Notes: generated by a model not told the origin, from the letters alone. 64,000 bases of DNA from BJGV01 sp003230615 (GCA_963663215.1 OY760140.1:1426001-1490000); one strand, 5' to 3'; counted from the first letter of the stretch, positions 35,736-46,219 are shown. Translations and numbers: made by a program.

Positions 35736-36077
35736 ATGAAAACTGGAAATAGATTGCTACAATTTGATATATGCATACTAGAAGAACAAACCCAATTAAC
35801 TTTAAACGATCTTTGCTGCGCCTGCAGTGTCCCTACTGAGCAGATTATTGAGCTAGTAGATATTGGCATACTGGAGCCAATAGGCAGAGAACCGGATCAC
35901 TGGAACTTCGATGGCATAAGCCTAAACCGTGCCCGCATAGCTTTACGTCTTCAAAGGGATATTGGCATTGACCTCGTCGGGGCAGCTCTTGCGTTAGAAT
36001 TACTAGACGAGATCAAGTTACTGAGAGCGCGCTTACGTGCAGTGGATGCTGAATGCCCTGGAGACAATTTTTGTTGA
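35736..36077 (+). CDS. cbpM: CbpA modulator, MerR-like CbpM
   Basis: This 113-residue protein resembles CbpM: a helix-turn-helix of the MerR_2 type with LNDLCCACSVPTEQIIELVD, IGILEP and the DLVGAALALELLDEI C-terminal helix. CbpM inhibits the J domain of CbpA. Its start is 3 bp after the cbpA stop, so the two are co-translated. A Cys-rich patch (LCCACSV) is unusual. Confidence 0.85.
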   Translation: MKTGNRLLQFDICILEEQTQLTLNDLCCACSVPTEQIIELVDIGILEPIGREPDHWNFDGISLNRARIALRLQRDIGIDLVGAALALELLDEIKLLRARLRAVDAECPGDNFC

Positions 36078-36286
36078 CGTACAAAACTGATCAGTATTAA
36101 GGAATAGATATGGATACCCACCTAGGTGGAGACTAGCTATCCACTAAAATTCATTTTCTATTAAAAAACAGATGTTGGTGAACTCGAACACATATTTCTT
36201 GTCTAAAATTACTGGCTAAGTTTTTTATAGGCAAAAACTGAGTTTTTACCTAAATGACGCTTGACTAACCAACTTTATAGAGGGTT

Positions 36287-36799
36287 ATGATGCGACGAAT
36301 CTATTTTCTTGTTCCCGACGTTTCTACCACCAAACGGATTGTTGACGAACTACTGCTAGCGCGGATAGATGACCGACACATCCACGTTATTGCTAAGAGC
36401 GGCACACCAATGGAAGATTTACCCGAAGCCAACCTCTTTCAAAAAAGTGATTTTATTCCTGCAGTAGAACGTGGCCTTGCGCTTGGTGGGTCAGTTGGCA
36501 TTCTTGCCGGGTTGGTCGCAATTACCCTTCCGGCTTCTGCACCGATGCTTGCGGGTGGAGTCCTACTGATGGCTATCCTTTCAGGCGCAGGTATTGGTGC
36601 GTGGGCAGGTGGTATGATCGGCGTAAGTGTCGGAAATACTCGGATTAAGCAGTTTGAAGATGCGATTGAGGCAGGACAACTTCTTCTGCTAGCTGATGTA
36701 CCAAAGAGCCGAGTTGAAGAGATTGAAGAGCGTGTAAAGCAACATATTCCTCAGGTTGAGATCGAAGGAACGGAGCCGACCATCCCAGCATTTCCCTGA
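36287..36799 (+). CDS. DUF1269-type membrane-associated stress protein
   Basis: This 170-residue protein opens RRIYFLVPDVSTTKRIVDEL. It has two adjacent glycine/alanine-rich hydrophobic segments (about 63-84 and 86-112, with GAGIGAWAGGMIG) and a cytoplasmic helical tail. The pattern is that of DUF1269 proteins. It has a good GAGGG site. Function is unknown. Confidence 0.7.
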   Translation: MMRRIYFLVPDVSTTKRIVDELLLARIDDRHIHVIAKSGTPMEDLPEANLFQKSDFIPAVERGLALGGSVGILAGLVAITLPASAPMLAGGVLLMAILSGAGIGAWAGGMIGVSVGNTRIKQFEDAIEAGQLLLLADVPKSRVEEIEERVKQHIPQVEIEGTEPTIPAFP

Positions 36800-36932
36800 T
36801 TTGATGTTTTATATTAGAAATTAAGAATACAGAACGAATTCTGGTCGGTTTTCTCCCTGATGAAGCAGCACGCGCTTAATACTCTCTCTACCTGAAGCTG
36901 CATGTACTCCAATCACCAGGGGAGGTGGTTCC

Positions 36933-37520
36933 CTAGTGTGCAATTAACATCTTTTCAATTTCCGCAAAATTCTCGGCAACTTTTGTCGAAGAAATTGTAA
37001 CACCGAGTTGTCTTTCGATTTGTGTCAACGAAAAAATGCCACATATGGAAGGTTTGTTAACAGCATTATTTTCCATTACTAAGATATGCTGTCGTCCGGT
37101 ATCACGCAAACTAGCAACAATGTGTCCAACCTTGGCATTCTGTACCTCTTCGATGGAAAAAAATTCCAAATGTTCGAGTGATGTCATGATGTCAGAAACT
37201 AGGATCTCATCATGTCGCACACGACGATCCTGGATAAAGCGAAGCGGTTTTTCACCTAGAATGTCAGTTGCAGTAATAATACCTTTAAGAGATTGATCTT
37301 GATTCAATACGAGCAATGAACGCACACCACGCTGTATCATGTATGAGTTAGCAAATTCCATAGAAACATGTGGTTAGATTACAGCAGCATCATAATGTCG
37401 CAGATAGGTCATCACATCAAAAGCAGATGATTCGAGCGTTACAGACTTGGATTGAGGAGGGCGAGAAACCAAAACATTACCGGTCAAGTAGCGCGCAGAA
37501 AGAGGGTGGTAGTCAAACAT
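36933..37520 (-). pseudogene. CBS-pair protein with one in-frame TAA
   Basis: From the ATG at 37520 (GGAGG 8 bases before it) the frame is open for 196 codons except TAA at 37374-37376. It opens MFDYHPLSARYL, has VTLESSAFDVMTYLR, the stop, then EFANSYMIQRGVRSLLVLNQ and a second CBS-like half (RQHILVMENN). Relatives in betaproteobacteria have the same layout, so the stop is internal. CAA to TAA would suffice. Without readthrough only a shortened protein from 37361 could be made. Confidence 0.7.
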
Positions 37521-37691
37521 GGCGAAATCCTCCATTGTTAGTGGACTGGATACATATCAATTTTAAATTTACTCCCAACAGAATGATGGGTCAATGTAAT
37601 TGTTGTACACAAGAATGATGGACATATTCATTGTGCCCCTGCTAGCACATTTTTCTCTGTACGAAGTCTGGTATAAGTTTATGATAAGAAG

Positions 37692-38291
37692 ATGATAACC
37701 AACCAAGGCCGATTCAATCGTGCTATTGAGCTGTTTGATGAGCTAAATAGTAAAGACCCTAATCGTGAAATTTTAGGTCGGAAAGAACGGCCAAAAGAGT
37801 TGCTATATGCTGAACGAGTAAGCACGATGCTTAATAACTATGAGTTAAATCCATCGGAAACCTTGCAACTAGCTGCTCGATGCCAACATATCCAGCGGTG
37901 GAAAATCGGGCGGGAGAATTTTCCTATGACTAAGTTAGGATATTATCAGTGGCGTAAAAATCTTAGGGATTTTCATGCTAAAACTGCTAAAACCATTCTT
38001 CGAAAAGTAGGATATGAAAATGATGTGATTAATCGGGTTTCCTCATTGGTTAAGAAGGAGGAGTTACAATCTGACCGTGAAGTACAAACTTTGGAAGATG
38101 TAGTTGTAATGGTATTTCTAGAAAACTATCTAGAAGCATTTATCCAAGATCATAGTTACTTTGATGAAACTAAAATTATGGATATAGTAAGAAAATCGCT
38201 GAGAAAGATGACGACGAAGGGACGCCAGGCAGTATTAACTACAATCAAAATACCGCCATCAATTTTGCCAGTCATTAAAAAATTAGATTAA
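37692..38291 (+). CDS. DUF4202 protein
   Basis: This 199-residue helical protein matches DUF4202: FNRAIELFDELNSKDPN, the ARCQHIQRWKIGRENFPM motif with its His/Arg pair, and YYQWRKNLRDFHAKTA. The family is uncharacterised; the conserved His residues suggest metal or phosphate chemistry. It is monocistronic. Confidence 0.8.
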   Translation: MITNQGRFNRAIELFDELNSKDPNREILGRKERPKELLYAERVSTMLNNYELNPSETLQLAARCQHIQRWKIGRENFPMTKLGYYQWRKNLRDFHAKTAKTILRKVGYENDVINRVSSLVKKEELQSDREVQTLEDVVVMVFLENYLEAFIQDHSYFDETKIMDIVRKSLRKMTTKGRQAVLTTIKIPPSILPVIKKLD

Positions 38292-38364
38292 ATTCCTGAC
38301 TTTTATTCAGGCCTGGACTTATTTGATAAAGCTACATAATAGATTAATATAAATGTTGACTCTC

Positions 38365-39249
38365 TTAACGATTAGCGATTAGCACATCACATTGTGCATG
38401 TGTAAGTATTCGTCTTGTGTTGCTGCCTAGCAGCAGTTCCTCTACCATCCCATGACCGTGTTTGCCGAGTACGACCAGATCGGCACCCTGTTCTTCCTCC
38501 TGTTCTAGGATGCGCTGTACAGCATTGCCATGTAAAACTACGGGGCGCCAATTTGCCTCGGTAATTCCTGCATCCATCGCGGTTTGATAGAGACGGGCGC
38601 CCACTTCTTGGCGAATTTTGTCTCGGTAGCGCCGGATCGATTCTTCACTCTCACCCGCCATGCGCATTTGGTCTTCGAAAGGCACCTCATAAGCATGCAA
38701 TAGAGTAAGTTTATCCTGAGGAACAACTGTCAGCGCCAGACGAATAGCGCTAAGCGACCAAGGGGTAAAATCTATTGGCACAAGTACGTTCTGGTATTTC
38801 TTAAGAGGAGATTGTTTCACTGTAAGAACAGGACATTGGGTCACACGTAGTAAACGCTCGGCGGTCGCACCCAATAGTTGTTGGCGCACGAAGCCTGTTC
38901 CATGCGCACCTACAATCAGTAGGCTCGCATTAAGAACGTCCACCTGTGCTGTGATGCTTTCAAGCACCTCCCCTTCCACCAGATGGCATCCAGCACTTAC
39001 ACCGAGCGGTTCACCAACGTCGTTAGCCAGTTGTGCCAGCAACTCTCGTGTCTGTGACCGAATACGCTCTTTTAATACTTCACCATCCTCGCCCAGCAAT
39101 CGCTGAAGTTCATCAAGCTCTCTTTTATCAAGCACATGGACAAATTCAAGCTTTGCTCCGATTTGTTCAGCCAGCATGGCAGCACGTTGCGCAGTAAAGC
39201 GCGATGATGCAGAAATATCGGTAGCAGCAAGCAGGATGGACAAACTCAT
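38365..39249 (-). CDS. Tandem universal stress protein, two UspA domains
   Basis: This 294-residue protein is made of two Usp domains (about 1-145 and 150-294). Each has a nucleotide-binding strand (ILLAATDISASSRFT; NVLVPIDFTPWSL) and the GxxGxGxxxxxLLGS-type loop (GAHGTGFVRQQLLGATAERL; GKHGHGMVEELLLGSNTRRI). It resembles UspE-type tandem proteins. It is the second Usp gene in the window. Confidence 0.88.
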   Translation of the reverse strand: MSLSILLAATDISASSRFTAQRAAMLAEQIGAKLEFVHVLDKRELDELQRLLGEDGEVLKERIRSQTRELLAQLANDVGEPLGVSAGCHLVEGEVLESITAQVDVLNASLLIVGAHGTGFVRQQLLGATAERLLRVTQCPVLTVKQSPLKKYQNVLVPIDFTPWSLSAIRLALTVVPQDKLTLLHAYEVPFEDQMRMAGESEESIRRYRDKIRQEVGARLYQTAMDAGITEANWRPVVLHGNAVQRILEQEEEQGADLVVLGKHGHGMVEELLLGSNTRRILTHAQCDVLIANR

Positions 39250-39466
39250 GCGACGTCCTCTGGCAGGTTGAGTACATCGGTAAGTCTAGGCAGCGTTCAA
39301 TACCGAATATAAATTTAGACTATTCACGATGCTAACATCTAGGCTTTGATTTTATATTATCAAACAGTTTGCTCATTTCAAAGTTTCAATCATTTTTCCA
39401 TTGGAGCAAAAAAATATAGAAATAACTAACCTCTTTTTTGCATCTTGCCATCATTCAGCACATTTC

Positions 39467-39502
39467 TGAATATTCGCCTTTTTGCACAAAGCAGATGCCC
39501 AA
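39467..39502. repeat. Dispersed hairpin repeat, copy 7 (degenerate)
   Basis: TGAATATTCGC, CTTTTTGCACAAA, GCAGATGCCCA; loop retained, right arm decayed. Confidence 0.5.
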
Positions 39503-39539
39503 TCTTTTACAAAATGATTTCCGAATCACTAATATAACC

Positions 39540-40187
39540 TTAGTAGTCTTCATTTGGTGAGACATGTGCTTCATCTAATCTATTTCGAAAACCCTTAGCC
39601 CAATCATCAAATACCCTTTTCACACTCGCCCATTCCTCCATAATTGAGGGAGCATTAAACTTTCTAACCCCTTCAGCACCTACAACCGCAATCTCATTCA
39701 CTTGATTATTAGAGGTATCATAAAATTCTGATTCAATAGTAAGGCCCCCTATATCCATACCAAATCCATATGTAGTAAATTGAAGAACATTTAAATAAGG
39801 ACTCCCAGAATTTGCATCTGTAAGGGTAAAACGAATTCCTACAATATCAGGTCCCACTTGATTAACTACCTGGTATCCTCCGTCGGTCAATTCTTTCCTG
39901 ACGGCCTTTCGAAGATATCCTGCTAGTGTTTTCTTATCGTTAGCAGAAAGTCCCGACATATCCTTGCCTATTGATTTTGTGAGGACCGGATCTATTTTAA
40001 ATTTTCTATATTCTCCTATGTTATAACCCGGTCGAACATAAATAAGATCATTCCAACTCTCTTCGTCTCTTTCCAAGCCGCTAGTATTTCCCAGAACGTC
40101 ACCTTATATAATTGATTTGGAAAACAAACCGCACGCTGTGAAAGCAAATAAAATACAAAAGACTAAAGCTCCTTTATAGATTTTCAT
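39540..40187 (-). pseudogene. DUF3313-type lipoprotein with one in-frame TAA
   Basis: From the ATG at 40187 the frame covers 216 codons, with a lipobox (ILFAFTAC at residues 12-19), then TAA at 40104-40106, then the DUF3313-like body (SWNDLIYVRPGYNIGEYRKF, FTLTDANSGSPYLN and a C-terminal VKRVFDDWAKGFRNRLDEA). Body and leader are in the same frame, so one base change separates them from an intact outer-membrane lipoprotein. The body alone would lack export signals. Confidence 0.72.
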
Positions 40188-40579
40188 CTTAACTCCAAGT
40201 TTTAGATACATTTGTGAGCCACAATTAAATTTCTCATACCGACTCTATTTCCAATGAATCACGAAGGAGTTGTCATAAAAATGACAAACTTATCTTCTAT
40301 AGCTTTATTAATAGACTAGTATGCACCACTATCGACGAAGAATCCTGCATGCACTTAAATAAGGCGGTGGAAATCACGCTACAGCTTGTAACCCTTACCA
40401 TAGGCTGATCTAAATATGATTCATTTTCAAGATACCAATAAATCTATTGGATGCTATTGGACTGCTTTAGACGCTTGGCATGGCTGAACGATTTGGCTCA
40501 AAGCACCCGGCACCATGATAGATTGGCGATAGATATTGACTTGCCATAGATTGTTTGCCTGATGGAAATATTAGCCCGC
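40188..40579. other. Intergenic, no gene recognised
   Basis: Short open frames only. I see no repeat or RNA that I can name. Confidence 0.4.
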
Positions 40580-41383
40580 TTAGAGTTGAAACGTAAAGGT
40601 GTAAACTTGCCCTGACAATTTTTTCAGCTCTTCATCTGTAATCGTCTCTTTGGTCCTTTGCTTTATCACCCCAATTGCCGCTGCATCAGTGAAGGCCTGA
40701 AAACCGATTTTGAAGCTCGCCTTCCTGAGATTAGTAGCTCCATTCTCTGTGAGAACAACGTAGTACCTACTCGCACTAATTTTGCCGGGTAAAATACTAT
40801 TTTCCTCATTGTTATCAATACGCTCAATTGCTCCGTCTATATCCTTATAATCCTCACCGCCAATCATAATTAACGTAACCGGAATAATGTTGGCTTTTAG
40901 TGTGCCGAGATTCTTGAAGCTGCAATCTACGGGGATTGTATTTTTGTTAATTTTAACAGTATAAATTTTGCCGCGTTGACAATCAATTTCTATAGTCGGA
41001 CGAAGATCTTTAAATAACTTCGTGAAACTCATCGTTCGATGGATCTTTTCGGTTCGGCCATGTTGGTTTTCTATCTGAATTCTTTGTTTCTCAAATTTCT
41101 CTGTTGATGAAGTAATTTGTGCATCCAAAAGCAGGCGATCATCATCAATTTTTTTCCTCATATTAGAAGTTACTAATTCAATATTAGCCTGAAACATATC
41201 CAATTCGAGCTTTTGTTTTTGAATATCCGTGTGAACTGAATTGGTGAACAAATAATTGAAAAAGTTTGCCGATAATGACACCACTAAAGCAAGTACAGCA
41301 ATAAAGATTGCGGTTCGGTCGCTGCGAATTCTTGTAGTTGGGACCGCAGTCGGTAGCTCCATATTTTTCTTCTCTTCTAACAT
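40580..41383 (-). CDS. Membrane-anchored coiled-coil protein, unknown
   Basis: This 267-residue protein has one N-terminal membrane segment (TAIFIAVLALVVSLSANFF). A predicted coiled coil follows (about 50-110, rich in Gln/Leu/Lys heptads), then a soluble beta-rich C-terminal domain. I do not recognise a family. It lies just outside the outermost tRNA-Thr fragment. Confidence 0.55.
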   Translation of the reverse strand: MLEEKKNMELPTAVPTTRIRSDRTAIFIAVLALVVSLSANFFNYLFTNSVHTDIQKQKLELDMFQANIELVTSNMRKKIDDDRLLLDAQITSSTEKFEKQRIQIENQHGRTEKIHRTMSFTKLFKDLRPTIEIDCQRGKIYTVKINKNTIPVDCSFKNLGTLKANIIPVTLIMIGGEDYKDIDGAIERIDNNEENSILPGKISASRYYVVLTENGATNLRKASFKIGFQAFTDAAAIGVIKQRTKETITDEELKKLSGQVYTFTFQL

Positions 41384-41390
41384 AGGTCAT

Positions 41391-41738
41391 TCCTTAAAAG
41401 TATCGATTAAGGACGCTCCAAGTCCTTCCAGTTATTTGCTAAACCCAGCAAAAGAATATGCGTATATATTATATGGTGCCAATACCAAGAGTCGAACTCA
41501 GGGCCTTCTGATTACAAATCATTAGCTTTGAACTTCTTGGCACCCATTTTCATTAATGGAATCATACCACGACAGGGTAATAAACTTAGCTGTGTGTCAC
41601 TGGCTATTGGTAAAATAACCCAATAAAAAATAACCAAAGGAATATAAATTAATTTTCTAAATTATCGATTTATACCAAAAGTGGACATTAACGTCGTCCA
41701 TAAACTGCGCCGATTTTAGCATCGGCTTGATGGGATTA
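41391..41738. other. Intergenic with outer tRNA-Thr fragment
   Basis: Apart from the attachment-like fragment no gene is visible. Confidence 0.4.
41474..41519 (-). repeat. Outer tRNA-Thr 3' fragment (attachment site relic)
   Basis: These 46 bp match the 3' part of the tRNA-Thr at 52166-52241 with four differences and lie in the same orientation. The 5' half is absent. Upstream bases (ATTATATGG) resemble those at the second fragment. Confidence 0.75.
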
Positions 41739-42056
41739 TTAGACTTTTTCTTCCCCCTCTCCTACCGGCTCTAACGAGGTTTGTAAGACACCATGACCGT
41801 GCACAAATTGTATATACACCGGTTTTTCGTTGCGCAACACATCTATTACATTTTCGAACATGGTCGAAGGTAGATGCATCTTGATTATGCCGTCGCTCTC
41901 TGAATCGTTCTCAAACTTCATGTCCGGATCATTAAAATTGATGTGAGCTAAAACTTTACTACTACTTCCACGCAGCGCAATTTTAGAACGATTCGTCCAG
42001 AGGCCGTCAGGACCTCCAAAAAAGTATACTTGATAAGTCTTGACTTCTGTATGCAT
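41739..42056 (-). CDS. Hypothetical protein in the outer tRNA-Thr island
   Basis: This 105-residue protein (VYFFGGPDGLWTNRSKIALR then a strand-rich middle and VYIQFVHGHGVLQTSLEPVG) lacks a signal peptide or membrane segment. I recognise no family. It shares its strand with the DUF924 gene 132 bp upstream. Confidence 0.5.
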   Translation of the reverse strand: MHTEVKTYQVYFFGGPDGLWTNRSKIALRGSSSKVLAHINFNDPDMKFENDSESDGIIKMHLPSTMFENVIDVLRNEKPVYIQFVHGHGVLQTSLEPVGEGEEKV

Positions 42057-42126
42057 GTTAAGCTTCCTTTTTTAGAGTTTGATCCATATAGCTAAATAAG
42101 AGTTCTCAAATGTAGTTGGGTTTAGT

Positions 42127-42148
42127 CGTTAAAGTCCGCTTTTGCACA
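42127..42148. repeat. Dispersed hairpin repeat, copy 8 (half)
   Basis: Only AAGTCCGCTTTTGCACA remains. Confidence 0.35.
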
Positions 42149-42188
42149 GCCTTGTTCTTTTCTGTTTGTATCATACATTTGCACCTCT

Positions 42189-42737
42189 CTAGAAACCAAA
42201 ATCAGGATTTTTCAAGAACTCAATTTCATCTGCTGTTGACACCCTGCCTAGTATCTTGTTTCTATGAGGATACCGACCAAATTTTTGGATAATGTCTCTG
42301 TGCTTGATTTCGAAATTCAGTTGGTCTTGGTTAGTATTCTTTCTGTTCTTTCCAAACAACTCCATTGCAACCTCGTGGATCTTTAAAGACTCACTGTGCA
42401 TAAAAGGCATGTAAAGAAAGTGTCGCTGGGATAAATTAAGCTTGTAATCTGCTCCTACGGAAATCGCTTCTTGCGAGAGTGCCAAAGCCAATGAATCGTA
42501 AGCGAACGACAACGCTGAATCTCTAAACATGTTTCTTGAGAACTGATCTAAGACGATGACCTCAGCTAGCCTGCCTTCAGCCGTTTGTCTCCATTCAGAT
42601 AACTCACATCGAATTGCTTTAGAGTGGACTTGAGCAAACCGATCAACTATGAGCCTATCAAACTTTTTATCTTTTACCCACCATTGTGAGGAATCGATTT
42701 CATCAAACCAAAACTTCAATATTTCTGCATGTTTCAT
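42189..42737 (-). CDS. DUF924 family protein
   Basis: This 182-residue protein has the DUF924 features: opening EILKFWFDE with a WW pair, the VIVLDQFSRNMFR motif, RHFLYMPFMHSE and FGRYPHRNKILGR. The fold is TPR-like and the function is unknown. It lies between the two tRNA-Thr fragments. Confidence 0.85.
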   Translation of the reverse strand: MKHAEILKFWFDEIDSSQWWVKDKKFDRLIVDRFAQVHSKAIRCELSEWRQTAEGRLAEVIVLDQFSRNMFRDSALSFAYDSLALALSQEAISVGADYKLNLSQRHFLYMPFMHSESLKIHEVAMELFGKNRKNTNQDQLNFEIKHRDIIQKFGRYPHRNKILGRVSTADEIEFLKNPDFGF

Positions 42738-42764
42738 TATTCGAAATGCCTACTATATTTTATA

Positions 42765-42810
42765 TGGTGCCGGCACCAAGAGTCGAACTCGGGACCTTCT
42801 GATTACAAAT
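42765..42810 (-). repeat. Inner tRNA-Thr 3' fragment (attachment site)
   Basis: These 46 bp are identical to the 3' part of the true tRNA-Thr except for one base, and end at the anticodon loop (ACAAAT). This is a direct repeat defining a 9.4-kb island between 42810 and 52166. Confidence 0.85.
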
Positions 42811-42993
42811 TATTAGCAATCAATAAACTACAACACGAAGCAACAAACTAGAACAATACAATCAATGAATTAGTCTTCTCTGTTTATTGTGATGTATTGT
42901 CCTTTATTGTAGTTATTTCTCTGTAATTGTCCTACCAGTGCCTCATGACATTATCATATTATGGGTAAGGGATACCTCTAGCATTGGATTAAG

Positions 42994-43770
42994 CTAGCCC
43001 CCAACAATACTTCTCTTCTTCACATAAAGTAGAATCGTATAAGCACCAATTGAAGCAGCAATATGCTTCAGCGTATGTCCACTGACCATATTCCACAGCA
43101 AATCAAATATAGCCTTATCGAAATGTTCGAATAACTTGGCTAACGCGTACCAGCCAATTGTAAATACAAGATATTTCATTCCTGTATACTTAGCGGGAAA
43201 CAGCCAGAATATTATTGCGATTAATAATAATGATAAAAATTGTACCAATGCGTATAGGCGTAAATCACCTTCGCCTAATGACTCTGTATAATCCCAGTAA
43301 AATACGCTGCCGATACCAACAGCTAATAATATGGGAAAGAGAATAAGAGCGACATTTCTATCGATACGCTCCATAATTACTAGCGAGAGAAATGCCATAA
43401 ATACAATTGTCATTGGTAGCCTGTCCCACACAAGTGTCGAGTTTTCTGGGTTGATGTGATAATAACCAGAACCTATCCCTACCAAAGTTACCCCAAAGAA
43501 GAATACTTTCCACAAAAATTGTTCGCCATGCATGCAGAACTGAGACTTGTTACTTTCTTTATTAAATAGAAAAGCCAAACCCATCATTCCAAAAATAATG
43601 AATAGAAAATTGCTCACAATATCGTCGAAGTTAGAAATGCCGAAGAATGCTCTTCTATCAGCAAAAGAATGGTAAGTTTGGTCTTGAGCTATTGGAGCAA
43701 AACTAAATGCAATGATGATTGCTACCAGTGTCGTTGTAAAAATAATCCCTATACGTAGTTTCTTATTCAT
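42994..43770 (-). CDS. Ceramidase-like seven-helix membrane protein (CREST superfamily)
   Basis: This 258-residue protein with seven hydrophobic segments carries the motifs of alkaline-ceramidase/CREST hydrolases: YHSFADRR near the N-terminus, a Ser-Tyr-Tyr-His type GSGYYHINPEN, the Asp of LVWDRLPMT, and paired His in GHTLKHIAASIGAY. The conserved His/Asp/Ser set binds zinc in the family. Its substrate in bacteria is unknown. It occupies the end of the 9.4-kb tRNA-Thr island. Confidence 0.75.
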   Translation of the reverse strand: MNKKLRIGIIFTTTLVAIIIAFSFAPIAQDQTYHSFADRRAFFGISNFDDIVSNFLFIIFGMMGLAFLFNKESNKSQFCMHGEQFLWKVFFFGVTLVGIGSGYYHINPENSTLVWDRLPMTIVFMAFLSLVIMERIDRNVALILFPILLAVGIGSVFYWDYTESLGEGDLRLYALVQFLSLLLIAIIFWLFPAKYTGMKYLVFTIGWYALAKLFEHFDKAIFDLLWNMVSGHTLKHIAASIGAYTILLYVKKRSIVGG

Positions 43771-43825
43771 TAGCTATTCCAGTAGAGTTAGTAGTTATAG
43801 ATATGCTCAATTGTAAAATCAGAGT

Positions 43826-44822
43826 CTAGAAACTCGGAAAGATATAACGAATACCGCCTGCAATTTTCCAGCTATAGCCACCGGGAAGATCCCGCCCAAA
43901 AATCCCGATACCAGGCCGTATAAACACCCCCCATTTCCCCACCACATTCCGACCAATTTCGAGATCGAGGTCCATGCTACCTCTCGTACTTTGTTCCCAA
44001 TTGAGAAGCCACCCGGCCCGCGCAACACTCCACCACTTCTCAGCCCAGATGGTATTGATTCGTAATGATGCGCTCGAAATATTGATGGGCCTTCGATCGG
44101 AATCACCCCCGACGGAGACTTGTTGTGATAACACCCCGATCAGAAAGGAGTCAAATTTGGGGAGAAATCGGACTGCGGCGATGATCGGACCTAGCGTATA
44201 CTTGCCCTGACCCACTTTGGTATCGGTGGCGGTGGGAAACGTCGCGTTCACGCCGATTAGTAAAGCATATTCGGGCGTGTTATAGGCACGCCACCCGAGA
44301 ATGACGCCAAGATCACCGAAACCATGCGTGGTGGTGGTGCCGCTTGGACCCGGAGTACTCGATTGCAAGAATGGCGCCACCACGCGGAGCACGTAGTCTC
44401 CCCCGGAACGCCAGGTCAACACGGGCCGTAGTTAAGGTAGCGCTTTTGTTCTGAGGACGATCAAAGTATCGGGAAGAAAGCTGGACTCGGTTCACGATGG
44501 CTGTGGGATCCGTCCCGTATTTTGCGGTGAGTTCTCTGAGACGCTCCGCTTCTTTCCGTTGCTACGGTGTCACCGGCTGAGGCCCCACCAGTCTACCTAA
44601 AGAGCGACGTTTCTTTGTCACGATATTGGACTCTTTTGTGGGATCGTCCTTCTCAACCTGTGTAGCTGATGCCGGGCTGCTCATCGCCGGTGGCTCTGGT
44701 AGTGAATCTTGTCCTAGTGCTAGGGAGTACGCTGCGAGCAGCGACGTTGTTCCCAGAAGCCAGGTGCCTACCCTCGCTAGACTGTCTCCTGATTTTCTCT
44801 GCCTATTCAACTTTTCGCTCAA
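43826..44822 (-). pseudogene. Outer-membrane transporter-like barrel protein, inactivated
   Basis: The leader (TWLLGTTSLLAAYSLALG) and linker are in one frame with an in-frame TAG at 44562-44564 before QRKEAERLRELTAKYG. A frameshift near 44400 then leads to the strand-rich C-terminal barrel (residues from LTWRSGGDYVLRVVAPFL to AGGIRYIFPSF), which contains LIGVNATFPTATDT and GKYTLGP. The barrel resembles the transporter at 24225. Two lesions make this a pseudogene. Confidence 0.75.
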
Positions 44823-45030
44823 TCAGATTTCTAGTTACACTTAAATCCAAGATTAAATATATCTGATCTACGGATAGATTAGCTCCCTTTAGCTTTTATC
44901 ATTGGGGTCTTGGTAAAAACATCTCGTCCACCACTTTCCTCACCAACTGCAATTTCCTTCAGTTTAGTTCAATTAACTACTAAATTCCTTCACCCGTAGT
45001 GTTAAGTCTAATTCCATTTTTTGTATTCAA

Positions 45031-45762
45031 CTAATCCTTTAATTCATAAACCACGGTCACTGATGCAGAAATACTCTGCTCACCACTCATAACAGGTACT
45101 GAACCAGGACTCGTCATCATTTTTGCCTGATCCATTTCAGCGTGACGATAAACTGGTCGGGGCAATCTTGTACCCAACTCATTAATACTTACAACATCAC
45201 CGACATCAACACCGGCCGCTTGCGCATAAAGCTGCGCTTTTTTCCTGGTATTAGCAATGGCATCTTTACGCGCTTCATCAAGCAATGCCTTATTATCATC
45301 AAAACCGAATCTGATGCCTGATATCTGATTGCTCCCAGAACTAACCAATTTATCAAGTAACTCACCAAGCTTATTAATATCAGTTATCTTAACAGTTACA
45401 GAATTAGAAACCCGGTAACCTGTCAGTTTTGGGGGACTAGAATCCTTGGAGTAATCATAAACAGGATGAACATTAAAACCTGATGTTTGGATATTTTTAT
45501 CTTTAATATCGGAGTCTTTGAAGACCCCAATCACTGCTTTCATTAAATTAGTATTTTTATTTAGTGCCTCTGCGGCTGTTTTAGCTTGGGTGTTAACTCC
45601 ACTCGTCACCCAGGCTGTATCAGGTACCGCTGAGACTTCTCCTTTACCAGTTACGGTTATCTATCGATTTACGTTTTCTGCCATTGCCAGGGTTGTTGTA
45701 CTGAATATCATTACAGCTAATAAAGTGCTAAGCACTACCTGCTCGGAATTTTTGAATAACAT
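45031..45762 (-). pseudogene. SIMPL-domain (26-kDa periplasmic immunogenic-like) protein with one in-frame TAG
   Basis: From the ATG at 45762 (AAGGAG 5 bases before it) the frame is open for 244 codons except TAG at 45661-45663. The leader LLAVMIFSTTTLAMA is a signal peptide. After the stop, ITVTGKGEVSAVPDTAWV opens the SIMPL domain, which continues with KNIQTSGFNVHPVYDYSKD and closes with SISASVTVVYEL. The stop falls directly between export signal and domain. Any product starting later would remain cytoplasmic. Confidence 0.8.
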
Positions 45763-45901
45763 AACCACTCCTTGATTTTTGCCCATTTTGCCATGCAATA
45801 CTTAATTATGGGCTAACAATATAATTTAGGCGTTTATCCCCTTGAAGACTGTATTATTATGGATGTTATAATGAGCTTTCACTGTATAGGAGGCTCTGAA
45901 T

Positions 45902-46219
45902 ATGGTCGAGGACGGGCAAATAAATCAAAGTTCAGAAATGGATCCAGGTGCGGCAGAGTTAACATCTTGCTACGCAAATCGGTTTCATGTGTACGTGTCT
46001 GGTGGAATGACCAGGCTAACTTTTGGAGAGTATTATACGAATACTGGGGACAATTATCACTCTGCAATTTCAATAAGTACAGATGGTGCAGAACTGGCTG
46101 CGAATCTGATTTTAAAAACCATCAAATTAAACAAAGCCAAAACCCAGAAACTAGAGGAAGCACAACAGGATGGACTCAAAATAACAGATTCAGTGAAACT
46201 GGAAGCCAAGGATGTCTGA
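45902..46219 (+). CDS. IS1595 passenger protein A (copy 1)
   Basis: This 105-residue protein has a strong AGGAGG site. It opens with an acidic stretch, then YANRFHVYVSGGMTRLTFGE and SAISISTDGAELAANLILK, ending in a charged helix. The compact strand/helix pattern recalls DUF3467-like proteins, but this is tentative. It overlaps the next passenger gene by 8 bp. An identical copy lies at 51766-52083. Confidence 0.65.
   Translation: MVEDGQINQSSEMDPGAAELTSCYANRFHVYVSGGMTRLTFGEYYTNTGDNYHSAISISTDGAELAANLILKTIKLNKAKTQKLEEAQQDGLKITDSVKLEAKDV

Noticed and set aside
41474..42810. Additional tRNA-Thr genes
   Set aside because: Only the 3' part of the cloverleaf is present at both places; the acceptor 5' strand and D-arm are missing.
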